From the NCBI GenBank assembly GCA_031288675.1, contig JAITQY010000008.1:1-14654 (forward strand): a DNA stretch of 14,654 nucleotides, in the 5' to 3' direction. Below, piece by piece: positions 1 through 5,566 of this stretch (its first letter is position 1; each line of letters begins with the position of its first letter). A program made the translations under genes and the position numbers. The DNA comes from Oscillospiraceae bacterium. Its GTDB lineage: Bacteria; Bacillota; Clostridia; Oscillospirales; Oscillospiraceae. The notes below the pieces were generated by a model that did no database searches, was not told where the DNA came from, and saw nothing but the letters and a program-made list of their open reading frames with translations.

Positions 1-93
1 CCCACCCGTTCCCTTCCCGAACACGGCAGTTAAGCTCATCCGTGCCTACGATACTTGAGGGTCCACCTCCGGAAAAATAGGTCGTTGCCGACA
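1..93 (+). rRNA. rrf: 5S ribosomal RNA, 3' part (5' end outside window)
   Basis: The first bases match the conserved 5S core: the CACCCGTTCCC block, then CCGAACACGG, then AGTTAAGCTC, followed by a GATACTTG region and a 3' strand ending near GTCGTTGCCGAC. By comparison with other bacterial 5S genes, only about the first 20-25 nt of the gene, including the 5' strand of the terminal helix, lie upstream of the window. The exact 3' end is estimated, because its pairing partner is not visible. Two tRNA genes follow on the same strand, as is common at the end of rRNA operons in Firmicutes. Confidence 0.93.
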
Positions 94-102
94 CAATTAC
101 TC

Positions 103-137
103 AATTCCTCACCGGAGCATAGCTCCGATGAGGAATT
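103..137. repeat. 16-bp inverted repeat (hairpin) between 5S rRNA and tRNA-Lys
   Basis: The left arm AATTCCTCACCGGAGC (103-118) pairs with GCTCCGATGAGGAATT (122-137) across a 3-nt loop, with a single C/A mismatch. No run of T follows on either side, so it does not look like an ordinary intrinsic terminator. It could be an RNA-processing hairpin in the rRNA-tRNA precursor or one copy of a small dispersed palindromic element. No second copy with these arms was seen in this window. Confidence 0.8.
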
Positions 138-141
138 ATGA

Positions 142-217
142 GCACCTTTAGCTCAGTTGGTAGAGCACCTGACTCTTAATCAGGGTGTCCAGGGTTCGAG
201 TCCCTGAAGGTGTACCA
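142..217 (+). tRNA. tRNA-Lys (anticodon CUU)
   Basis: A complete 76-nt cloverleaf with encoded CCA. The acceptor stem GCACCTT pairs with AAGGTGT (one G-U). The D arm contains AGCTCAGTTGGTAGAGC. The anticodon stem CCTGA/TCAGG encloses loop CTCTTAA, giving anticodon CTT at 175-177, which reads lysine AAG. The T arm is CAGGGTTCGAGTCCCTG. It lies directly after the 5S gene and is probably cotranscribed with the rRNA operon. Confidence 0.97.
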
Positions 218-252
218 CATCGGCGTATCGCCGCAAATATGAATCAAGACAC

Positions 253-327
253 GGCCCGTTGGTCAAGCGGCTAAGACGGCGGCCTCTCACGCCGCAAACA
301 GGAGTTCGATTCTCCTACGGGTCACCA
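253..327 (+). tRNA. tRNA-Glu (anticodon CUC)
   Basis: A complete 75-nt cloverleaf with encoded CCA. The acceptor stem GGCCCGT pairs with ACGGGTC. The anticodon stem GCGGC/GCCGC encloses loop CTCTCAC, giving anticodon CTC at 286-288, which reads glutamate GAG. The T arm is AGGAGTTCGATTCTCCT. It sits 35 nt after tRNA-Lys and is followed by an intrinsic terminator, so it is likely the last gene of the rRNA-tRNA transcript. Confidence 0.96.
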
Positions 328-347
328 AGATTTATTTCCGCAGCAAC

Positions 348-376
348 AAACAAACCGCTTTTAAGCGGTTTGTTTT
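348..376. terminator. Bidirectional intrinsic terminator after the tRNAs
   Basis: ACAAACCGCTT and AAGCGGTTTGT (350-360 and 363-373) form a strong hairpin ending in TGTTTT on the + strand. On the - strand the same stem is followed by TTTGTTTG. It lies between the tRNA-Glu gene and the convergent fusion gene that ends at 381, so it probably stops transcription from both sides. Confidence 0.85.
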
Positions 377-380
377 ATGT

Positions 381-1937
381 TTATCTTATATCCCTTAAAT
401 GCTCACATAGCGCCTCTGCGGCTTGATCGTGGTTGAGCGCGCCGGGATGTCCGCGCGCGCCGATTGTCTCCGGAGTAACCTCCGGCAAGTCAAGTACAGA
501 ACAGTTCTTGTCGCCGAATGCTGTAACCGCCGCAGCGATTTCGTCAACGAAAGGTTTGCCGAGCATTCCTGTAGCCCACACTATATGCGCGGATGGATTA
601 CATCTGCGTACAAGACGCAGAAAATCTAACACCGCCGCTTGGAACTTATCCGGTGCGGCGTTGCCGCTTACGTCATTGGTGCCGAGATTTATTACAACCG
701 CATCCGGTTGCCATTCACTGAAATCATTTTTATCGCGCATAAAAATACGCTCATTTTCATAAAATGCAGGCAGCGCGCCAAAATCATTACCGTCCCAAGT
801 GCACGTTACGCCGAAGCCGCTTTGAGAGAAAACCCTTAGTTCAGCGTCTAACTTCTCTGCAAGCTTCCACGTATAGGGGTTCAAGGTGCTGAAAAATGCC
901 CCCGCCCAGTCCTGCTCCGCCGCCGAGCCTATCGCGCCCTCTCCGCTTGTAATGCTGTCACCGATGAACTCTATTTTTAGCTTGCGTTCACGTACAGGCA
1001 AAAGTTCACCGTCAAGTTCCAAGCCGTGCAGAGTTAAAGTTTCGCCGATCATTAATTGAGTATCGCGTATTATAGTAACCTCTTTTGCGGTTGCCGGATC
1101 AAGCCCTCGCAGAAGACACAATTTACTGTTTCCTGGCTGTACCATAAAACGGCTGATAAAAGTTCCGTTCAGTAACACGGCTACCCATTGCTCGTGCGCG
1201 GTATAGTGGGAGGTCAGATTCACCCAAAGCTCGCTGAATTTGGCGTTGAACAGCACTCCGCTGGCATTATAAATCAGTTCGCCGTTATGATTTCCGCGCC
1301 CGAGTTTTTTGATAAGCGGATTTGAAGAAGGGAACTGCAAGCGAATATTTTCCTGTGTATAAGTATTTGCCGTTCCGGTTTTTATCATCCAGTCTGTGAG
1401 TTGTTTTACTTTGCGCTTATAGTCGGAATTATTTGCGAACGAAGTTTTCTCAATGTCCATTCCGCACAGCACGGAGCGGTGATTTCCGAACCCGAGATCT
1501 TTGAAAGCGTATGCCGCGACGTCAACGGCTTTCTCCGCGACCTCGTCAGGCGTTCCTCCATAAGTGAATACTACCCCGAATTTCCGGTCTTTTGGGGCTT
1601 GCGCTATACCTTGCCACGGATTATAGTTAACGTAAAAACGGTCTGTAAGTACCTTAACGGTACCGGGCAGGCTTGTATAATACACCGGTGCGGCAAGAAT
1701 AACGCCGTCAGCCGTTTTCAGTTTTTCAATCAATACTGATGCGTCGTCACGGAATATACACGTTCCGGTCTGCTTACATCTGTCACAGCCGATGCACGGT
1801 GACACATCTAAATCACGTACACGGAATACCTCTGTTTCCGCGCCTGATTCATTTAGTTCACGGACTGCAAACTCCGCGATAGCGTCGCTGTTTCCGCCTG
1901 CTCTTGGGCTTCCGCTAATGATTATGTACTTAGCCAT
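381..1937 (-). CDS. Fusion protein: flavodoxin-like NAD(P)H-dependent FMN reductase + CE2-type SGNH esterase
   Basis: A 518-residue protein in one unbroken frame. Start ATG at 1937 has an AAAGGAAG ribosome binding site 8 nt upstream. Residues 1-190 resemble the NADPH-dependent FMN reductase/iron-sulfur flavoprotein group: phosphate loop GSPRAGGNS (9-17), a cysteine cluster C48, C51, C54, C60 (CX2CX2CX5C), and APVYYTSLPG (83-92). Residues about 208-318 look like the beta-sandwich that precedes the hydrolase fold in carbohydrate esterase family 2. Residues 320-518 are an SGNH hydrolase: GDSITSG with nucleophile S328, block II glycine near G374, GTND with N421, and HP with H497. The usual Asp three residues before the His is absent (G494), which a Ser-His dyad would tolerate. 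No signal peptide, so probably cytoplasmic. The domain assignments are recognition by motif; the combined function is unknown. A plausible role is reduction plus deacetylation of a small acetylated substrate, which is inference only. Confidence 0.85.
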   Translation of the reverse strand: MAKYIIISGSPRAGGNSDAIAEFAVRELNESGAETEVFRVRDLDVSPCIGCDRCKQTGTCIFRDDASVLIEKLKTADGVILAAPVYYTSLPGTVKVLTDRFYVNYNPWQGIAQAPKDRKFGVVFTYGGTPDEVAEKAVDVAAYAFKDLGFGNHRSVLCGMDIEKTSFANNSDYKRKVKQLTDWMIKTGTANTYTQENIRLQFPSSNPLIKKLGRGNHNGELIYNASGVLFNAKFSELWVNLTSHYTAHEQWVAVLLNGTFISRFMVQPGNSKLCLLRGLDPATAKEVTIIRDTQLMIGETLTLHGLELDGELLPVRERKLKIEFIGDSITSGEGAIGSAAEQDWAGAFFSTLNPYTWKLAEKLDAELRVFSQSGFGVTCTWDGNDFGALPAFYENERIFMRDKNDFSEWQPDAVVINLGTNDVSGNAAPDKFQAAVLDFLRLVRRCNPSAHIVWATGMLGKPFVDEIAAAVTAFGDKNCSVLDLPEVTPETIGARGHPGALNHDQAAEALCEHLRDIR

Positions 1938-2023
1938 ATAATGTGCTTCCTTTCAAACGTTGTTCTATATATTTGGCTTCTCCGGATTTTGAGTATAGAA
2001 TTAAAAAATAATAATTATTACTA

Positions 2024-2052
2024 TTGATTTTCTTTTTACTGTGTGTTATAAT
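2024..2052 (+). promoter_or_regulatory. Sigma-A promoter of nox
   Basis: -35 TTGATT (2024-2029), 17-bp spacer, -10 TATAAT (2047-2052) with an extended -10 TG at 2044-2045. Transcription should start near 2059, about 33 nt before the nox start codon. A perfect 12-bp AT palindrome (TAATAATTATTA, 2009-2020) lies immediately upstream and could be an operator or chance in AT-rich DNA. Confidence 0.8.
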
Positions 2053-2091
2053 ACTTACAATCACTAAATAATTATGCGGAGGTACTTTCTT

Positions 2092-3432
2092 ATGAGCAAA
2101 ATTCTACTTATCGGAGCGAACCACGCGGGGACTGCGGCGGCTAACACTATTTTAGACAATTACCCCGGTAATAAACTGACTGTAGTTGACCGCAATGACA
2201 ATATCAGCTATCTTGGCTGCGGAACAGCTCTATGGGTCGGACGGCAGATTCCTGACTCAAGCGGTCTGTTCTATTCATCCGCGGATGTCCTGCGCGCAAA
2301 AGGCGCGACCGTACATATGGAAACGGAAGTAAAATCCATCGACTTTGAGGGCAAGAACGCGGTTGTCTGTGGCAAGGACGGAAAAGACTTCTCCATTGCT
2401 TATGATAAATTAATTCTCGCGACTGGTTCCCTGCCTATTATGCCGGAACTGCCCGGCAGTAATTTAGGCAACATTCAGTCTGTCAAGCTGTTTCAGGACG
2501 GACAACGCGCGAACGAATTGCTGGATGATCCGGCTATAAAGACGGTTGCTATCGTGGGCGCGGGCTACATAGGCGTAGAGCTTGCTGAGGCGGTTCAGCG
2601 GCGCGGACGAAAGGCGCTCCTGTTTGAAGCGGAGAACACAAGTCTCGCATCATACTATGATCCGTGGCTGACTGAGGATATGGATAAAATTCTGGCTGAT
2701 AACGGAATAGAACTGCATTTTAACGAGCGCGTGCAGGAGTTCAGAGACGGTAACGGAACCGGTAAAGTATCTGCTATACGCACGGATAAAGGCGAATATG
2801 AAGTCGATATGGTAGTTATGGCAATCGGGTTCAAGCCGAACTCGTCTATTGCGGCGGATAAACTCACCACGCTTAAAAACGGCGCGATAGCTGTAGATCT
2901 TAAGCAGCGTACAAACCGTGAAGACGTATTTGCGATTGGAGACTGTGCTGCTGTATTTTCCAACGCGACCCGTGACTGGGCATATATTGCTCTCGCGACA
3001 AATGCCGTTCGCTCAGGTATTGTGGCGGCTCACAACGCTTGCGGTACCGCGATAGAGTCTCTCGGAGTACAGGGTTCAAACGGTATAAGTATTTACGGAT
3101 ACAATATGGTATCGACGGGCTTGTCCGAAAAAATGGCAAAGAAAGCGGGATTTGCTCCTCTTGTTACCGAATTTGCCGCGCTTCAAAAACCGGCGTTTAT
3201 GTCCAATAATCACGAGGTCAAACTTCGTATCGTATACGATGCGGAAACGAGGCGCGTTTTAGGCGCGCAGATGGCTTCATACGAGAATATTTCTATGGGC
3301 ATCCATATGTTCTCGCTTGCGATTGAGGAGGGCGTAACGATCGACAAGCTGAAACTGTTGGACATCTTCTTCCTGCCGCACTTCAATCAGCCGTATAACT
3401 ACATAACTATGGCGGCTTTGAGCGCAAAATAA
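2092..3432 (+). CDS. nox: NADH oxidase (FAD-dependent, Nox/CoA-disulfide reductase family)
   Basis: A 446-residue flavoprotein of the group 3 pyridine nucleotide-disulfide reductases, which reoxidises NADH with O2, most likely to water. The N-terminal FAD site is GANHAGTAA with H11. The redox-active cysteine is C43 in SYLGCGTALWVG, closer to the Nox pattern than to the SFxxC-LPY pattern of CoA-disulfide reductases. The NAD loop is VGAGYIG (155-161), the second FAD motif is DVFAIGD (278-284), and the C-terminal dimerisation part ends FFLPHFNQPYNYI. Length equals that of classic enterococcal Nox. The start is set at 2092 because GGAGG (2078-2082) lies 9 nt before it; an in-frame ATG at 2074 lies before that site and is unlikely. 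In an anaerobe this enzyme would serve oxygen detoxification and NAD+ regeneration. It is monocistronic with its own promoter and a hairpin after it. Confidence 0.93.
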   Translation: MSKILLIGANHAGTAAANTILDNYPGNKLTVVDRNDNISYLGCGTALWVGRQIPDSSGLFYSSADVLRAKGATVHMETEVKSIDFEGKNAVVCGKDGKDFSIAYDKLILATGSLPIMPELPGSNLGNIQSVKLFQDGQRANELLDDPAIKTVAIVGAGYIGVELAEAVQRRGRKALLFEAENTSLASYYDPWLTEDMDKILADNGIELHFNERVQEFRDGNGTGKVSAIRTDKGEYEVDMVVMAIGFKPNSSIAADKLTTLKNGAIAVDLKQRTNREDVFAIGDCAAVFSNATRDWAYIALATNAVRSGIVAAHNACGTAIESLGVQGSNGISIYGYNMVSTGLSEKMAKKAGFAPLVTEFAALQKPAFMSNNHEVKLRIVYDAETRRVLGAQMASYENISMGIHMFSLAIEEGVTIDKLKLLDIFFLPHFNQPYNYITMAALSAK

Positions 3433-3451
3433 CCCATACCTCGTTTAATAC

Positions 3452-3481
3452 CGCGTCCGCTGAATTTATTCGGCGGACGCG
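3452..3481. terminator. Hairpin between convergent nox and mogA
   Basis: CGCGTCCGCTGAA (3452-3464) pairs with TTCGGCGGACGCG (3469-3481), a 13-bp GC-rich stem with one wobble and a 4-nt loop. It sits between the stop codons of nox (+) and mogA (-). Neither side has a good T run, so it may act as a weak bidirectional terminator or as a 3'-end stabiliser. Confidence 0.65.
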
Positions 3482-3487
3482 TTCCGC

Positions 3488-3967
3488 TTAATGCTCTGTA
3501 GCTTCGCTTTGTAGCATAACTATTGCGTGCTCTATTGCCGGAAGAATAAAGCCAAGGCACTCCGAAGCCGCTTTGACGCTGCCGGGAACGTTAACTATTA
3601 GACTGTCGCCGCGCAAACCGCTTACTCCGCGTGAGAGAATGCCGCTCGGTGTGACCTTTGCGCTCTCCGCGCGCATATGTTCCGCAATACCGGGTGCAGC
3701 GCGCTCAATGATCTCCATCGTTGCTTCCGGGGTAGTGTCGCGCTTTGTAAATCCCGTTCCGCCGGTAGTAACGATAAAGTCGATTTTCAGCTCGTCAGAA
3801 CACTTTATTAGTTCTGCCTTTATATCCTCGCGCTCATCCGGAACTATCGCTGTATATGCTATTACCCAACCGTTGCCCGTTAGCATTTCCGCAAGTTTAG
3901 GACCGCTTGTATCTGCCCTCTCTCCGCGCGAACCCTTATCGCTTACCGTAATGATTGCCGCTGTCAT
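3488..3967 (-). CDS. mogA: Molybdopterin adenylyltransferase (MogA/MoaB family)
   Basis: A 159-residue protein that adenylates molybdopterin ahead of metal insertion by MoeA. It begins AAIITVSDKGSRGERADTSG (residues 3-22), the usual family start. It carries TTGGTGFTKRDTTPEA (68-82) and the C-terminal SRGVSGLRGDSLIVNVPGS (112-130) ending in PGS-x-KA, all typical of MogA/MoaB. Start ATG at 3967 is chosen because GGAGG (3976-3980) lies 8 nt upstream; a longer reading from 4018 would add 17 residues unlike the family. It lies downstream of moeA on the same strand with a 257-bp gap, so it may be read from the moeA promoter or from its own weak one. No clear promoter facing mogA was found in the gap. 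MogA versus MoaB cannot be told apart here, but the neighbouring moeA favours the mogA name. Confidence 0.9.
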   Translation of the reverse strand: MTAAIITVSDKGSRGERADTSGPKLAEMLTGNGWVIAYTAIVPDEREDIKAELIKCSDELKIDFIVTTGGTGFTKRDTTPEATMEIIERAAPGIAEHMRAESAKVTPSGILSRGVSGLRGDSLIVNVPGSVKAASECLGFILPAIEHAIVMLQSEATEH

Positions 3968-4062
3968 ATGTGTTTCCTCCAATCTAACTTTCGTAACGCT
4001 TGCCAAAATCAACTCCAATAAAGATGTTCACAAATTATTTACGATTACACACCAATATTTTA

Positions 4063-4091
4063 TTGACAAACCAGAAACCTTGTGCTATAAT
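4063..4091 (+). promoter_or_regulatory. Orphan full-consensus sigma-A promoter, antisense to moeA
   Basis: -35 TTGACA (4063-4068), 17-bp spacer, -10 TATAAT (4086-4091), with extended -10 TG at 4083-4084: a perfect match to the consensus. Transcription would start near 4098 and run rightward. No + strand gene lies ahead before secG at 6816; the RNA would enter moeA from its 3' end as antisense. The stretch TGTG-TATAATACTT-C closely resembles the nox promoter. I see no hairpin terminator between 4098 and 4224. Confidence 0.75.
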
Positions 4092-4111
4092 ACTTGCGTA
4101 ATGATTAGTGA

Positions 4112-4132
4112 CTAATATTTAATGATTAACAT
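4112..4132 (-). other. Possible 6-codon mini-ORF (MLIIKY) in the moeA-mogA spacer
   Basis: On the - strand GGAGG (4142-4146) lies 9 nt before an ATG (4130-4132) that opens only six codons, MLIIKY, before TAG. The surrounding bases GGAGGAAAC repeat those before mogA. It may be a leader peptide, a decayed start site, or chance. The spacer 3968-4224 otherwise holds low-complexity TGATTAGTGACTAAT-like sequence and no recognisable gene. Confidence 0.2.
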
Positions 4133-4224
4133 TTCTCGTTTCCTCCGTCCACTCACAACTGCCGACTATTGACTAATGACTATCTAACGCCTATCTCCTG
4201 CCTTGCCTGCAACCATTGCCGCCG

Positions 4225-5439
4225 TTATATCAAATACGCGTCAACCTCTGTGCCGGCGTCTAACTCCGGAGAGCCTTTCGGAACAATTGCAAGAGCGTTA
4301 GCTCCGTCAAAGCTGCTTACAGAGCCTTTGCCCCTCTCCGAACACTGGAACATTACTTTGCCGCTTGAGATATTGATTGCGCCGACAATCAGCCGCGCCG
4401 CCGGACTTGACTTGCCGTAACCTTCGGTGAGAGCCGCCTTAACGCGTTCGTTCCGCCAGTCAGCCGACCCGCACAGTTTGCGTATACAAGGCTGAGCCAT
4501 AGCGAAGAATGTCACCATTGCCGCCGCGGGATTACCCGCAAGGCAAACGCAAGGAATCGCCGTACCGTGACGTTCTAACTCTAAATACGCAAACGCTCCG
4601 CCCGGACGGAAGTCAAGATTGCGGATTTTTAATCTCGCGCCGCAGTTTTCAAATGCTGAGAGCGTAAAATCGTGGTCGCTTTTACCCATTCCGCCTGTAC
4701 TGATGATCATATCTGTGCGCTTGAAATCTATCAGCCGTTCTATCTCGCTGTATTTATCTCCGGCGGTACCTAAAAATACCGGATTCGCGCCGATTCGTTT
4801 GATTGCCGCTTCTAATGTCACGCGGTTTGTATCGTGTATTGCGCCTTTTCCGGAGTTTATCAGCTCGTTGCCGGTAGATATTATGCCGATTCGCGGACGT
4901 TTGTACACCGATAATCTCTCAATTCCCTGAGCCGCCATATTTCCCGCGACAGAAGGAGTTATTTCGTCTCCGCGCCTCGCGATTACTGTACCTGCGCGAA
5001 CGTCCTCGCCCTTTGGTACGATGTCGCCTGGCAAAACGGCTTTAAGCATAGTTACGCTTTCAGCTGTAAAATCCGTATCCTCGTATTTGACCACTGCGTC
5101 CGCGCCCTCCGGAACAGGCGCTCCGGTAAGTATCTTCACAGCCGTACCGCTTATGACCGTTACGCTCGGCACATTGCCGGCAGATACTTCTTCTAATACT
5201 TTAAGCGTCACAGGAGCATTTGCGGTATCGGCGGAAATCAGTGCATATCCGTCATAAGGTGAACGGTCGAACGGCGGAATATCACTCGCCGCCGTAATAT
5301 CCTCCGCTAACACACGCCCGTAAGCGTCGTAAAGAGATAATATCTCCGTTTCCGGACTGTTACAGGCAGAGGAGATTACGTCTATCGCGCGCTCTGCGCT
5401 GATGCCAGTCAGCGGAAAAATTTCGTTTGTTAAACTCAT
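4225..5439 (-). CDS. moeA: Molybdopterin molybdenumtransferase MoeA
   Basis: A 404-residue protein that inserts molybdate (or tungstate) into adenylated molybdopterin, the step after MogA. Visible motifs in order: SPYDGYAL (60-67, family SAMDGYA), ILTGAPVPEGADAVVKYED (103-121), ISTGNELI (187-194), DTNRVTLEAAI (203-213), STGGMGKSDHDF (247-258), RPGG (278-281), AGNPAAAMVTFF (301-312), and C-terminal domain IV SVSSFDGANALAIVPKG (373-389). Length is normal. Several motifs depart from the usual wording: GMGKSDHDF replaces GVSVGDYDF, and the PGKP element is PGGA. The start is set at 5439 because the promoter (-10 at 5473-5478) lies inside any longer reading; an AGGAG lies about 14 nt upstream, a rather long spacing. 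It has its own promoter and probably reads on to mogA. Confidence 0.92.
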   Translation of the reverse strand: MSLTNEIFPLTGISAERAIDVISSACNSPETEILSLYDAYGRVLAEDITAASDIPPFDRSPYDGYALISADTANAPVTLKVLEEVSAGNVPSVTVISGTAVKILTGAPVPEGADAVVKYEDTDFTAESVTMLKAVLPGDIVPKGEDVRAGTVIARRGDEITPSVAGNMAAQGIERLSVYKRPRIGIISTGNELINSGKGAIHDTNRVTLEAAIKRIGANPVFLGTAGDKYSEIERLIDFKRTDMIISTGGMGKSDHDFTLSAFENCGARLKIRNLDFRPGGAFAYLELERHGTAIPCVCLAGNPAAAMVTFFAMAQPCIRKLCGSADWRNERVKAALTEGYGKSSPAARLIVGAINISSGKVMFQCSERGKGSVSSFDGANALAIVPKGSPELDAGTEVDAYLI

Positions 5440-5472
5440 TGTATGCTTTGATTCTCCTAACTTCACACGAGT

Positions 5473-5501
5473 ATTGTAACAAAATAACTCGCGCTTGTCA
5501 A
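5473..5501 (-). promoter_or_regulatory. Sigma-A promoter of moeA
   Basis: On the - strand: -35 TTGACA (5496-5501), 17-bp spacer, -10 TACAAT (5473-5478). Transcription should start near 5466, leaving a leader of about 27 nt before the moeA ATG at 5439. This fixes the moeA start and shows it does not depend on the upstream UroD-like gene. Confidence 0.85.
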
Positions 5502-5511
5502 TAGCTAAATA

Positions 5512-5541
5512 GGCAGAATTTCGGTACACCGAAACTCTGCC
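5512..5541 (-). terminator. Terminator-like hairpin after the UroD-like gene
   Basis: GGCAGAATTTCGGT (5512-5525) pairs with ACCGAAACTCTGCC (5528-5541), a 14-bp inverted repeat with one mismatch and a very short loop. On the - strand it follows the stop codon of the UroD-like gene by about 25 nt and is followed by TATTTAG, a poor T run. It ends just before the moeA -35 element, so it would insulate moeA from upstream transcription. Confidence 0.6.
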
Positions 5542-5566
5542 ATTGTAACTAATAGTATTAACGCAA

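Noticed and set aside
103..137. Reading the 5S-tRNA hairpin as an intrinsic terminator.
   Set aside because: No T run follows on the + strand, and the tRNAs follow immediately with a proper terminator after them.
2074..2091. An earlier in-frame ATG for nox at 2074.
   Set aside because: The ribosome binding site GGAGG lies after it, and family length and N-terminus fit the start at 2092.
3573..4115. 180-codon + strand frame opposite mogA.
   Set aside because: Antisense to a well-supported gene, with no family resemblance and no ribosome binding site.
4098..4190. TGATTAGTGACTAAT-like short repeats as a CRISPR or tandem array.
   Set aside because: Units are irregular and too short, with no spacers; it is ordinary low-complexity intergenic DNA.
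4169..4420. 83-codon + strand frame opening at a TTG, with CLACNHC near its start, downstream of the orphan promoter.
   Set aside because: Most of it is antisense to moeA, there is no ribosome binding site, and the composition is that of a shadow frame. The CxxCxxC is probably chance.
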